From Streptomyces regalis (GTDB lineage Bacteria; Actinomycetota; Actinomycetes; Streptomycetales; Streptomycetaceae), in assembly GCF_001509475.1 (NCBI RefSeq), contig NZ_LLZG01000387.1, positions 1 to 64,000 on the forward strand: 64,000 bases of DNA, read 5' to 3'. The position numbers and the translations under genes are program-made. The notes beneath the pieces are model-generated. The model saw only the letters and a program-made list of their open reading frames with translations, made no database searches and had not been told where the DNA came from. Positions 15,213-23,569 of the stretch are shown here, one piece after another (position 1 is the stretch's first letter; each line of letters starts with the position of its first letter).

Positions 15213-16388
15213 ATGAACAGCGACGACGACACCTTCGTCCTCACGCCGCCCGAGCCCGTGACCACGGTGCCGCGGGAGAAGGCGGGCGGGCTCGTCCCCG
15301 TCGACGACGCCGTCCGTACCGACATGGCCAAGAAGGCCTCCGCCTACATCGAGGGGCTCGCGGCGCTCGACGCCCGGTCCCCCGAGTTCGCCGGCAAGGT
15401 CGGCGAGATCACCGCCCTCGGCGCCGGCGAGATGCGCACCGCCGCCGCCCAGTCCAACCGCATGCTGGAGCGGACCGTGCGGAGCCTGCCGTCCAACGGC
15501 GGTGACGCCCAGTCCCAGGTGGCCGGGTCTCTCGTCGAACTGCGGCGGGTGGTCGAGGACCTGGACCCGCGCGACCTGCCCGCGTCCAAGGGGCGCAAGT
15601 TCCTGTCCCGGCTGCCCGGTGGCAACAAGCTGCGCGACCACGTGGCCAAGTACGCCTCCGCACAGGGCACGTTGAACAAGATCGTGGGCTCGCTGCGCGG
15701 CGGACAGGACGAACTGCGCCGCGACAACGCCGCGTTGCAGACCGAGCGGGTCCGCCTGTGGGAGACCATGGGCAAGCTCCAGGAGTACGTCGTCCTGACT
15801 CAGGCCCTGGACAGCGCCGTCGAGCAGCACATCGCCGGGGTCGACGCGAGCGACCCGCAGCAGGCGGACTCCCTCCGGGCCGACGTGCTCTTCCCCGTCC
15901 GGCAGAAGCACCAGGACCTGCTCACCCAGCTCGCGGTGTGCGCGCAGGGCTACCTCGCCATGGACGTCGTACGACGCAACAACGAGGAGCTGATCAAGGG
16001 CGTCGACCGGGCGGCCACGACCACCGTCTCGGCGCTGCGGATCTCCGTGATGCTGGCCTCCGCCCTCGACAACCAGAAGAAGGTCATCGAGCAGGTCAAC
16101 GCCCTGCGCGGCACCACCGAGGACCTCATCCGGGGCAACGCCGAGATGCTCGCCACGCAGAGCGGCGAGATCCAGCGCATCGCCGCCGACCCGGCGGTGG
16201 GAGCGGAGACCCTCCGAAGCGCCTTCCAGCAGATCTACCGCACGCTCGACGCCATCGACACCTACAAGGTCCAGGCGACCGAGGCGATGGCGACGACGGT
16301 GGAGAACCTGACCGCCGAACTGCAGCACGCGAGCGTCTACTTGGAGCGCAGCCGCTCCCAGGGCACGCTGGAGGGTGGGCTCGGATGA
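15213..16388 (+). CDS. TelA/KlaA-type toxic-anion resistance protein
   Basis: 391 residues from ATG 15213, with a GGGGGA ribosome binding site. The whole length matches the TelA family: helical and coiled-coil, with NRMLERTVRSL, the middle KLQEYVVLTQALDSAVE and the C-terminal AMATTVENLTAELQ. No membrane helix is present, so it is cytoplasmic. TelA proteins are named for tellurite resistance, but their biochemical role is unclear; many sit in phage, colicin or stress-response operons. The stop overlaps the start of the VWA lipoprotein gene as ATGA. Confidence 0.85.
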   Translation: MNSDDDTFVLTPPEPVTTVPREKAGGLVPVDDAVRTDMAKKASAYIEGLAALDARSPEFAGKVGEITALGAGEMRTAAAQSNRMLERTVRSLPSNGGDAQSQVAGSLVELRRVVEDLDPRDLPASKGRKFLSRLPGGNKLRDHVAKYASAQGTLNKIVGSLRGGQDELRRDNAALQTERVRLWETMGKLQEYVVLTQALDSAVEQHIAGVDASDPQQADSLRADVLFPVRQKHQDLLTQLAVCAQGYLAMDVVRRNNEELIKGVDRAATTTVSALRISVMLASALDNQKKVIEQVNALRGTTEDLIRGNAEMLATQSGEIQRIAADPAVGAETLRSAFQQIYRTLDAIDTYKVQATEAMATTVENLTAELQHASVYLERSRSQGTLEGGLG

Positions 16389-17935
16389 GAGCACGACTCC
16401 TCGCACCCACGCTCGCCGCGCTGGCCCTGCTGACCGCCTGCACCTCGGAAGCGGACAAGGCCGCCGAGCACCCGAACGCCCCGCAGCCCGGCACCCTCCG
16501 CGTCCTCGCCTCCAGCGAGCTCAGTGACATGACCCCGGTGCTCGACCGGATCGCCGACGACACCGGCATCAAGGTGCGGCCCACCTACATGGGCACCCTC
16601 GACGCCGTCGAACTGCTGGCGAAGGGCAAGACGGACGGGCAGTACGACGCCCTGTGGCTGTCCTCCAACGACTATCTGCGCCTGCGGCCCGACGCGGCGA
16701 AGAAGGTCGTGTCCGAGACGCCGGTCATGTCGAGCCCGGTGGCCATCGGCGTCAGGTCCACGGCACTCGGCAGGCTCGGGTGGAAGCCGGAGGACGTCAC
16801 CTGGTCGCAGATCGACCAGGCCGTGCAGGACGGGAAACTGACGTACGGCATGACCGACCCCGCCCGTTCCAACTCCGGTTTCGCCGCCCTCGTCTCCGTC
16901 GCCTCGGCCCTCTCCGACGCCCAGTCCGCGCTCACCGACGCGGACGTCACCAAGGCCACGCCCCGGCTGAAGGAGTTCTTCCAGGGGCAGAAGCTGACAT
17001 CGGGTTCGTCGGGCTGGCTGGCGACGGCGTACCAACGGCGCGGGAACGTCGACGCGCTGCTCAACTACGAGTCCGTCCTCAAGGGCATCCGGGGCCTGAC
17101 CGTGATCCGCCCCCGCGACGGCGTCGTCACCGCCGACTACCCCCTCTCCTCCCTCGCGTCGACGAGCGCCGCGACCCGTGAGGACGTCCGCCGCCTCACC
17201 GAGGCCCTGCGCACCGAGGACGTCCAGCGGCTGATCACCGAGCGCACCCATCGCCGCCCGGTCGTCGCCTCCGTCCCACCCGAGTCCGGCCTGGACACCA
17301 GCCGGCGGCGCGAACTGCCCTTCCCGGGCAGCCGTTCCGTCGCCGACGGCCTGCTCGACTCGTACGAGAACGAGCTGCGCCGCCCGTCCAGGACGGTCTA
17401 CGTCCTCGACACCTCGGGCTCCATGGAGGGCGACCGCTTGGAGCAGCTGAAGCAGGCGCTCACCGACCTCACCGGCGACTTCCGCGAGCGTGAGGAGGTC
17501 ACGCTGATGCCCTTCGGGTCGGACGTGAAGAGCGTGCGCACGCATGTCGTGGAGCCGGCCGAACCGAAGTCCGGGCCGGCGGGGATCCGCAAGGACACCG
17601 AGGCGCTGTCCGCCGAGGGCGACACGGCGATCTACACCTCGCTGGAGAAGGCGTACGACCATCTGGGCTCCGGACGGTCCGGAAGGGACACGTTCACGTC
17701 GGTCGTGCTGATGACGGACGGCGAGAACACCACCGGCGCCGAGGCGGCGGACTTCGACGCCTTCTACGCCGGGCTCGACCGCGCCCGGCGGGAGACGCCC
17801 GTCTTCCCCATCCTCTTCGGCGACTCCGACCGGTCCGAACTGGAGCACATCGCCGAGCTGACCGGCGGCCGCCTCTTCGACGCCCAGGAGGGCTCGCTGG
17901 ACGGCGCCTTCGAGGAGATCCGTGGCTACCAGTAA
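16385..17935 (+). CDS. Lipoprotein with solute-binding and von Willebrand A domains
   Basis: 516 residues. The signal peptide ends in the lipobox LLTAC (C19), so it is a lipid-anchored outer-face protein. Residues about 35-310 form a solute-binding module (TLRVLASSELSDMTPVLDRI, TDPARSNSGFAAL). From about 335 a VWA domain follows with a full MIDAS site: DTSGSM at 342-347, a threonine-containing loop and the later MTDGENTTGA. VWA domains bind partner proteins through a metal ion. The fusion suggests ligand-dependent assembly at the cell surface. It overlaps TelA at its start and the next gene by 14 bases at its end. Confidence 0.85.
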   Translation: MRARLLAPTLAALALLTACTSEADKAAEHPNAPQPGTLRVLASSELSDMTPVLDRIADDTGIKVRPTYMGTLDAVELLAKGKTDGQYDALWLSSNDYLRLRPDAAKKVVSETPVMSSPVAIGVRSTALGRLGWKPEDVTWSQIDQAVQDGKLTYGMTDPARSNSGFAALVSVASALSDAQSALTDADVTKATPRLKEFFQGQKLTSGSSGWLATAYQRRGNVDALLNYESVLKGIRGLTVIRPRDGVVTADYPLSSLASTSAATREDVRRLTEALRTEDVQRLITERTHRRPVVASVPPESGLDTSRRRELPFPGSRSVADGLLDSYENELRRPSRTVYVLDTSGSMEGDRLEQLKQALTDLTGDFREREEVTLMPFGSDVKSVRTHVVEPAEPKSGPAGIRKDTEALSAEGDTAIYTSLEKAYDHLGSGRSGRDTFTSVVLMTDGENTTGAEAADFDAFYAGLDRARRETPVFPILFGDSDRSELEHIAELTGGRLFDAQEGSLDGAFEEIRGYQ

Positions 17936-18545
17936 GGCGTTGGCGTACCTGGAGTCCCGCAAGAACCTCGCCGGGAGCGCGGGCGGGCTGGTCGGGCTGG
18001 TGCTGACCTTCACGGGGGTGGCGGGACCGTACTGGCCCGTCGTGGTCGCGGGTCTGTACGGCGCGGGCGCGCTGATCGCCCCGCCGGAGCGGCCCGCGCT
18101 GCCCGACTTCCCGGATCCGTCGGCCCAGCTCGACGAACTGCGGGGCGACTTCGAGAAGCTGCGCGGTTATCTGACGGGCGTCGAGCTGTCGGTGACGGCC
18201 GCCGCACGGCTGCGGGAACTCACCGAGCTGCTGGCGGCGTTGCTCGACCGGGGCTGGGTGGCCGAGCTGCTCGCGCACGATCCGGAAGGCGTGCACGTGC
18301 TCTCCCGGATCGTGCGGCGCGATCTTCCCGAGGCCGTCGACAGCTTCGTACGGACGCGGTGGTGGACGCGGATGACGCCCGGCACCGAGTCGCCCGAGCT
18401 GCATCTGGAGCGTCAGCTCGGTCTGTTGAAGAAGGACGCCGAGCGGCTGGCGGCGGGCCTGCGCGAGGCGGAGGCCCGCCGCCAGGAGTCCCACACCCGG
18501 TATCTGGAGGACCGGGGCGGGACCGGCGGCGGCCTTACCGCCTGA
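17922..18545 (+). CDS. Membrane protein with coiled-coil tail, last gene of TelA operon
   Basis: 207 residues from GTG 17922, which lies inside the end of the VWA gene (14-base overlap), so translation is coupled. Residues 20-60 give two closely spaced hydrophobic helices (GGLVGLVLTFTGVAGPYWPVVVAGLYGAGA). The remainder is charged and helical (AQLDELRGDFEKLRGYL, LERQLGLLKKDAERLAAGLR), probably a cytoplasmic coiled coil that could contact TelA. No known family recognised. Its 3' end overlaps the convergent secreted-protein gene by 11 bases. Confidence 0.75.
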   Translation: MATSKALAYLESRKNLAGSAGGLVGLVLTFTGVAGPYWPVVVAGLYGAGALIAPPERPALPDFPDPSAQLDELRGDFEKLRGYLTGVELSVTAAARLRELTELLAALLDRGWVAELLAHDPEGVHVLSRIVRRDLPEAVDSFVRTRWWTRMTPGTESPELHLERQLGLLKKDAERLAAGLREAEARRQESHTRYLEDRGGTGGGLTA

Positions 18546-20265
18546 CGTACACCGTCGCCGAGGCGGAGGACCCGGTGTGCAGGTCATCACCCGGCCAGCT
18601 GACCGTGTAGTCCGCGTCGCCCCGGGTGCGCGGCAGGTCGTCGATCGTGAAGGTGCCGTCGGCGGCGACGGTCACCGACGACAGCGTGCCGGTGCCGAGC
18701 CGGTCGGTCCGGGTGACCTTGAGGACCGCCCGGTCGGGCAGCGTCTTGCCCTGCGCGGTGAAGGTGCCGGTGATCTGGACGCCCGTGCTCAGCGAGCCCT
18801 CCTCGGGCGCGGTGAGCGCGATCGAGGTGGGCGCCTTGCCGACGTTCACCGTGGTGGTGATGTCCTCGGCGGGGCGGTGGGTCAGGTCGCCGAGGTAGGA
18901 GACGGTGTAGGTGGCGTCGCCGATGAGGTCGGGCTCGTCGAGGACGGTGAAGGTGCCGTCGGCCTTGACGGTGAAGGTGCCCAGGTCGTGGGTGCCGGTG
19001 GCGTCGGTGCGGGTCGCCTTGACCTTCAGGGGCTCGGCGGGCGCCGGGCCGTCCTGCTCCAGCTTGCCGCGCACGGCCAGCGGCTCACCGGCGACGGCCT
19101 GGGCGGGGCTGTGCGTGAGGCCGCCGGTGAAACGGGCGTCGTACTGGACGGCCGGGGGCTGGATGATGTGCAGCCAGTACTGGTTGCCGGCCGTGTTGGT
19201 GGTGACCGCGAACAGGCGGGAGCCGTCGGCGGACCACTCCATGCCGCGCGGCACGACCCGGTCGCCGTCCTGGCTGCCCTCGAAGACGAACTCCAGCGGG
19301 GCGGTGGCGTCGCTCGGGTCGGCGGGCTGCACCAGCAGGTCGGGGGTCGAGCCGGTGGCCGAGGCGCCGCGCGCGATGTACTTGCCGTCGCCGCCGAAGG
19401 CGACGGAGCTGGCGGTGGCGCCCGCGGGCAGGGCCTGGTAGCCGGTCGCCGCCTCCGACAGGTCGCCGGTGTTCAGCAGCCGGGTGCCGGCCGCGGCGTC
19501 GGCGAGGGCGACCTTCGCGCCGTCCGGGGAGACGGCGATGTCCTTGAGGTTCAGGGCGCCCTTCCCGTCGGCGTCGGCGAACCGGCGGGTGGCGTTCCGT
19601 ACGGGGGTCTCGCCGCTGCCGTCGAAGACGCTGACGAACGGGTTGGCCGCCGAGGAGTTGAGTGCCTGGCCCATCACGAAGGTGTCGTTCGGGCCGCTCT
19701 CCAGCAGGAGCTTGCCGGCGTCGTTCCAACCGGTGCGCTGCCAGGCTCCGCCTGCGGCCGTGTCCAGGTAGGAGGTCGCCGTGGAGCACTGGGCGGGGTA
19801 GTCGGTGTACTGCGAGGTGTAGTACGGCTTGCCGCCCGCGACGACGACCTCGCGCCCGCACTGGTCGGTGTTGACGCCGGTCGCGGTCTTGAGCGCGAGC
19901 GTGGTGGTGTCGTAGGTGAAGAGCCGGTAGCGCTCGCCGACGTAGAGGGTGCTCGCGTCGGCGCTGAGCGCCAGGCCGGAGACGTGGTACGACACGCTGA
20001 TGGTGGAGATGCGCTCGCCCGCGAAGGTGTAGACGGCGATCTGCCCGGTGTTGGAGCTGGAGCCGACGTTGGCGTCGGCGAGGAAGACACGCTGGTGGAC
20101 GTTGTCGACGGCCAGTGCCGAGTACGAGGTGAACGGCAGCTTGGCCACGCTGTCGCCCGCGGCGGCGTGCGCCGCGGGCGCGACGGCCACGGTGAGTCCG
20201 GTCCCGGCGAGTGCGGCGGCGAGGACGGCGGCCGCGAGACGTCTGGGACGGTGTGCAGTATTCAA
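18535..20265 (-). CDS. Secreted beta-propeller protein with Ig-like repeats
   Basis: 576 residues from TTG 20265, preceded by a G-rich ribosome binding site; this start gives a classical signal peptide (HRPRRLAAAVLAAALAGTG, cleavage after AHA). Residues about 35-365 have WD40/YVTN-like blade repeats (VFLADANVGSSS, ALSADASTLYVG, IAVSPDGAKVALAD). The last 190 residues are two bacterial Ig-like domains, each ending in a DLPRTRGDADYTVSWPGDD-like strand. No catalytic motif is visible; a cell-wall or extracellular binding role is likely. Further upstream in-frame codons lack signal features and were not used. Confidence 0.78.
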   Translation of the reverse strand: MNTAHRPRRLAAAVLAAALAGTGLTVAVAPAAHAAAGDSVAKLPFTSYSALAVDNVHQRVFLADANVGSSSNTGQIAVYTFAGERISTISVSYHVSGLALSADASTLYVGERYRLFTYDTTTLALKTATGVNTDQCGREVVVAGGKPYYTSQYTDYPAQCSTATSYLDTAAGGAWQRTGWNDAGKLLLESGPNDTFVMGQALNSSAANPFVSVFDGSGETPVRNATRRFADADGKGALNLKDIAVSPDGAKVALADAAAGTRLLNTGDLSEAATGYQALPAGATASSVAFGGDGKYIARGASATGSTPDLLVQPADPSDATAPLEFVFEGSQDGDRVVPRGMEWSADGSRLFAVTTNTAGNQYWLHIIQPPAVQYDARFTGGLTHSPAQAVAGEPLAVRGKLEQDGPAPAEPLKVKATRTDATGTHDLGTFTVKADGTFTVLDEPDLIGDATYTVSYLGDLTHRPAEDITTTVNVGKAPTSIALTAPEEGSLSTGVQITGTFTAQGKTLPDRAVLKVTRTDRLGTGTLSSVTVAADGTFTIDDLPRTRGDADYTVSWPGDDLHTGSSASATVYVRR

Positions 20266-20488
20266 CTGTGCCCCCCACAGGCTGTGTTGGTGCCCACTGG
20301 GATGAGTGGTGCACCTGTGTGGAATATGTAACAGCCGTGAAGATCCACTGATCAAGGGGGCGTGCCGCACAAAGATGGCGTGTTGTTGCGGGCGAAGGCC
20401 TGCCGTCGCCTTCCCGTCGGGGCGGACGGGGACGCGACGACAGGCCCAGGGCTCCGCACGCCGTTGTACGGAACCTCGCCGGTACGCA

Positions 20489-20540
20489 CCGCGGCCGGCC
20501 GTGACGATCACTGGTCAGGGCACATCCGTGCCGGCCGCGG
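20489..20540 (-). terminator. Long hairpin after pckG
   Basis: CCGCGGCCGGC (20489-20499) and GCCGGCCGCGG (20530-20540) are perfect 11-bp arms with a 30-base loop. They lie 18 bases beyond the pckG stop and upstream of the secreted-protein gene on the same strand. No clear T-run. Confidence 0.6.
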
Positions 20541-20557
20541 AGTCTTTCGGGCGGGCC

Positions 20558-22381
20558 TCAGCCCAGGCGCTGCACCAGCGCGCGGTACTCGTCCCACAGC
20601 TCCTTCGGCGTGTGGTCGCCGAAGGTGTTGAGGTGGTCGGGGACGAGCGCGGCCTCCTCGCGCCAGATCTCCTTGTCGACGGTGAGCAGGAAGTCGAGGT
20701 CGGAGTCGGCCAGTTCGAGACCGTCGGTGTCGAGGGCCGCCTTGGCCGGCAGGACGCCGATCGGGGTCTCGACGCCCTCCGCCTTGCCCTCCAGGCGCTC
20801 GACGATCCACTTCAGGACGCGGCTGTTCTCGCCGAAGCCGGGCCAGACGAACTTGCCCTCGTCGTTCTTGCGGAACCAGTTGACGTAGTAGATCTTCGGC
20901 AGCTTCGACTGGTCCTTGTCCTTGGCCACGTCGACCCAGTGGGCCATGTAGTCGCCCATGTTGTAGCCGCAGAAGGGCAGCATCGCGAACGGGTCGCGGC
21001 GCAGCTCGCCGACCTTGCCCTCGGCGGCGGCGGTCTTCTCGGAGGCCACATTGGCGCCGAGGAACACGCCGTGGTTCCAGTCGAAGGACTCCGTCACCAG
21101 CGGTACGGCGGTGGCGCGGCGCCCGCCGAAGAGGATCGCCGAGATCGGCACGCCCTTGGGGTCCTCCCACTCGGGCGCGATGATCGGGCACTGGGAAGCC
21201 GGGACGGTGAAGCGGGCGTTGGGGTGGGCGGCCGGGGTCTCGGACTCAGGCGTCCAGTCGTTGCCCTTCCAGTCCGTCAGGTGGGCCGGAGTCTCCTCCG
21301 TCATGCCCTCCCACCAGATGTCGTTGTCGTCCGTCAGCGCCACGTTGGTGAAGACCGAGTTGCCCCACAGCGTCTTCATCGCGTTGGCGTTGGTGTGCTC
21401 ACCGGTGCCGGGCGCGACGCCGAAGAAGCCGGCCTCGGGGTTGATGGCGTACAGGCGGCCGTCCTCGCCGAAGCGCATCCAGGCGATGTCGTCGCCGATC
21501 GTCTCGACGGTCCAGCCGGAGATGGTGGGCTCCAGCATGGCGAGGTTGGTCTTGCCGCAGGCGGAGGGGAAGGCCGCCGCCACGTACTTGGACTCGCCCT
21601 GCGGCGGGGTGAGCTTGAGGATCAGCATGTGCTCGGCGAGCCAGCCCTCGTCACGGGCCATCACCGACGCGATGCGCAGGGCGTAGCACTTCTTGCCGAG
21701 CAGGGCGTTGCCGCCGTAGCCGGAGCCGTAGGACCAGATCTCGCGGCTCTCGGGGAAGTGGGAGATGTACTTGGTCCGGTTGCAGGGCCAGGGGACGTCC
21801 TCCTGGCCTTCCTCCAGCGGGGCGCCGACGGAGTGCACGGCCTTCACGAAGAAGCCGTCCTCACCGAGCTCGTCGAGGACGGCCTGACCCATACGGGTCA
21901 TGGTGCGCATGGAGACGGCGACGTAGGCGGAGTCGGTGATCTCGACGCCGATCGCGGAGAGCTGCGAGCCGAGGGGGCCCATGCAGAACGGGACGACGTA
22001 CATCGTCCGGCCGCGCATCGAGCCGCGGAAGACGCCCTTCTCGCCGGAGAAGACCTCACGCATCTCGGCGGGGTCCATCCAGTGGTTCGTCGGCCCCGCG
22101 TCCTGCTCCTTCTCGGAGCAGATGAAGGTCCGGTCCTCGACGCGCGCGACGTCGGTCGGGTCGGAGGCCGCGTAGTAGGAGTTGGGGCGCTTGATCGGGT
22201 CGAGCTTCTTGAAGGTGCCCTTCGCGACGAGTTCCTCGCTCAGGCGGTCGTACTCGGCCTCGGATCCGTCACACCAGACCACGCTGTCCGGCTGCGTCAG
22301 TTCAGCGATCTCGTTCACCCACGAAATCAGTGCCCGGTGTTTTGTGGGGACGACGGGGGGAGCCGCGATGTCGCGCGCCAC
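20558..22381 (-). CDS. pckG: Phosphoenolpyruvate carboxykinase (GTP)
   Basis: 607 residues from GTG 22381, with AGGAG six bases upstream; an upstream in-frame ATG at 22492 lacks family similarity. Converts oxaloacetate and GTP to PEP, GDP and CO2, linking the TCA cycle to gluconeogenesis in the cytoplasm. Motifs of the GTP-type enzyme are all present: [16 protein letters not shown] around 217-232, the P-loop [12 protein letters not shown] with active-site C275, and the metal site [10 protein letters not shown]. Length is normal. A long hairpin follows. From memory, the pckG plus hemolysin-III neighbourhood matches the S. coelicolor chromosome. Confidence 0.96.
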   Translation of the reverse strand: MARDIAAPPVVPTKHRALISWVNEIAELTQPDSVVWCDGSEAEYDRLSEELVAKGTFKKLDPIKRPNSYYAASDPTDVARVEDRTFICSEKEQDAGPTNHWMDPAEMREVFSGEKGVFRGSMRGRTMYVVPFCMGPLGSQLSAIGVEITDSAYVAVSMRTMTRMGQAVLDELGEDGFFVKAVHSVGAPLEEGQEDVPWPCNRTKYISHFPESREIWSYGSGYGGNALLGKKCYALRIASVMARDEGWLAEHMLILKLTPPQGESKYVAAAFPSACGKTNLAMLEPTISGWTVETIGDDIAWMRFGEDGRLYAINPEAGFFGVAPGTGEHTNANAMKTLWGNSVFTNVALTDDNDIWWEGMTEETPAHLTDWKGNDWTPESETPAAHPNARFTVPASQCPIIAPEWEDPKGVPISAILFGGRRATAVPLVTESFDWNHGVFLGANVASEKTAAAEGKVGELRRDPFAMLPFCGYNMGDYMAHWVDVAKDKDQSKLPKIYYVNWFRKNDEGKFVWPGFGENSRVLKWIVERLEGKAEGVETPIGVLPAKAALDTDGLELADSDLDFLLTVDKEIWREEAALVPDHLNTFGDHTPKELWDEYRALVQRLG

Positions 22382-22693
22382 GGTTGCTCCTAAGTGAGGG
22401 ATTTTGTCCTGAATATGCCCTTGTGTGCCCCGTGGGGGCCACGACCCGGATGCTTCACGGACTGACCCGCTGTTCTGATCTTCCGCGCTCATCCGGTGCC
22501 GACCGCACTCATTTGATCATCCGACGCGTCCGCCCATATGTCCAGAGGGCGTCACAGGTGAGCGGCGTGAGCATCGCCACTCATCCAGATGTTTTCGATG
22601 CGTCACCACGGCTTCACCCCGGGTGCGCCCATCCCGGGTACCCCATGAGACGATGGCCACTTCCGGGCGGTCATCTGGCCGCCCTGATACGTA

Positions 22694-22711
22694 ACTTACG
22701 GTTCCGTAGGT
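22694..22711. promoter_or_regulatory. TetR-type operator candidate at the hemolysin-III gene
   Basis: ACTTACGG (22694-22701) and CCGTAGGT (22704-22711) form 8-bp arms with one mismatch around TT. The right arm runs into TACGAT (22711-22716), a good -10 element for a leaderless start at ATG 22724. TTACGG..CCGTAA-type sites are typical TetR operators in actinobacteria. Confidence 0.45.
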
Positions 22712-22723
22712 ACGATGCCCCGC

Positions 22724-23470
22724 ATGACGTCGCCCGCCCCCGACGCGCCCTCGGACACACCGGCCGCCGGCCGCGGTCCCGCCGCGTCCTCCCTGCCGCA
22801 CCAGATCGCCCACCACGCCCAGCAGCTCACGGACGAGATCAAACCCAAGCTCCGGGGCTGGCTGCATCTCGGCATGTTCCCGGCCGCGCTCGTCGCGGGC
22901 CTGGCGCTCACCGCCCTCGCGGACTCACCCAGAGGCCGTCTCGCCTGCGGGATCTACGCCCTCACCGCCTGCCTGCTGTTCGGCGTGAGCGCGCTGTACC
23001 ACCGGGGCAACTGGAGCCCGCGCATGGACGGCATCCTGCGCAGGCTCGACCACGCGAACATCTTCCTGATCATCGCGGGCACCTACACGCCGCTGACGAT
23101 GCTGCTCCTGCCGGAGACCAAGGGCCAGTGGCTGCTGTGGGGCATCTGGGCCGCAGCCGCGGCGGGCATCATCTTCCGGGTGTTCTGGGTCGGCGCCCCG
23201 CGCTGGCTCTACACGCCCTGCTACATCGCGATGGGCTGGGCGGCCGTCTTCTTCCTGCCGGACTTCATGCGCACCGGCGGCATCGCGGTCCTCGTCCTGG
23301 TGATCGTCGGCGGCGTCCTCTACAGCGCGGGCGGCGTGATCTACGGCATCAAGCGCCCGAACCCGTCACCGCGCTGGTTCGGCTTCCACGAGGTCTTCCA
23401 CTCCTTCACGCTGGCCGCGTTCGTCGTGCACTACGTGGGGATCTCGCTGGTGGCGTACCAGCACGCGTAG
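22724..23470 (+). CDS. Hemolysin III/TrhA (PAQR) family membrane protein
   Basis: 248 residues if started at ATG 22724, chosen because TACGAT eight bases upstream looks like a -10 box and there is no ribosome binding site; ATG 22715 is the alternative. Seven hydrophobic helices are visible. PAQR-family motifs with metal ligands are present: SALYHRGNWSP, RRLDHANIFLIIAGTYTP and, near the end, HEVFHSFTLAAFVVHY. Bacterial members are poorly understood; roles in membrane energetics or lipid homeostasis have been proposed, and haemolytic activity is not implied. A strong terminator follows. Confidence 0.88.
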   Translation: MTSPAPDAPSDTPAAGRGPAASSLPHQIAHHAQQLTDEIKPKLRGWLHLGMFPAALVAGLALTALADSPRGRLACGIYALTACLLFGVSALYHRGNWSPRMDGILRRLDHANIFLIIAGTYTPLTMLLLPETKGQWLLWGIWAAAAAGIIFRVFWVGAPRWLYTPCYIAMGWAAVFFLPDFMRTGGIAVLVLVIVGGVLYSAGGVIYGIKRPNPSPRWFGFHEVFHSFTLAAFVVHYVGISLVAYQHA

Positions 23471-23484
23471 CTGCACCGCTCAGG

Positions 23485-23518
23485 AAAGGGCCACGGCTTC
23501 CGAGCCGTGGCCCTTTTT
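23485..23518 (+). terminator. Strong rho-independent terminator
   Basis: AAAGGGCCACGGCT (23485-23498) pairs perfectly over 14 bp with AGCCGTGGCCCTTT (23503-23516) around a TCCG loop, and five T bases (23514-23518) end the structure. Confidence 0.92.
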
Positions 23519-23532
23519 CATGCCCAAATCAA

Positions 23533-23565
23533 TTGACATCTCCACTCTTTTGAGAGCTACTCTCA
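23533..23565 (+). promoter_or_regulatory. Promoter and operator of the MFS-TetR operon
   Basis: TTGACA (23533-23538) is a perfect -35 box. TGAGAG-CTA-CTCTCA (23551-23565) is a perfect 6-bp inverted repeat lying over the expected -10 region, immediately before the ATG at 23570. The TetR gene downstream in the same operon is the likely repressor. Confidence 0.65.
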
Positions 23566-23569
23566 TTTC

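Noticed and set aside
20266..20511. An 82-codon N-terminal extension of the secreted propeller protein
   Set aside because: The extension lacks coding features and would bury the signal peptide; TTG 20265 has a G-rich ribosome binding site.
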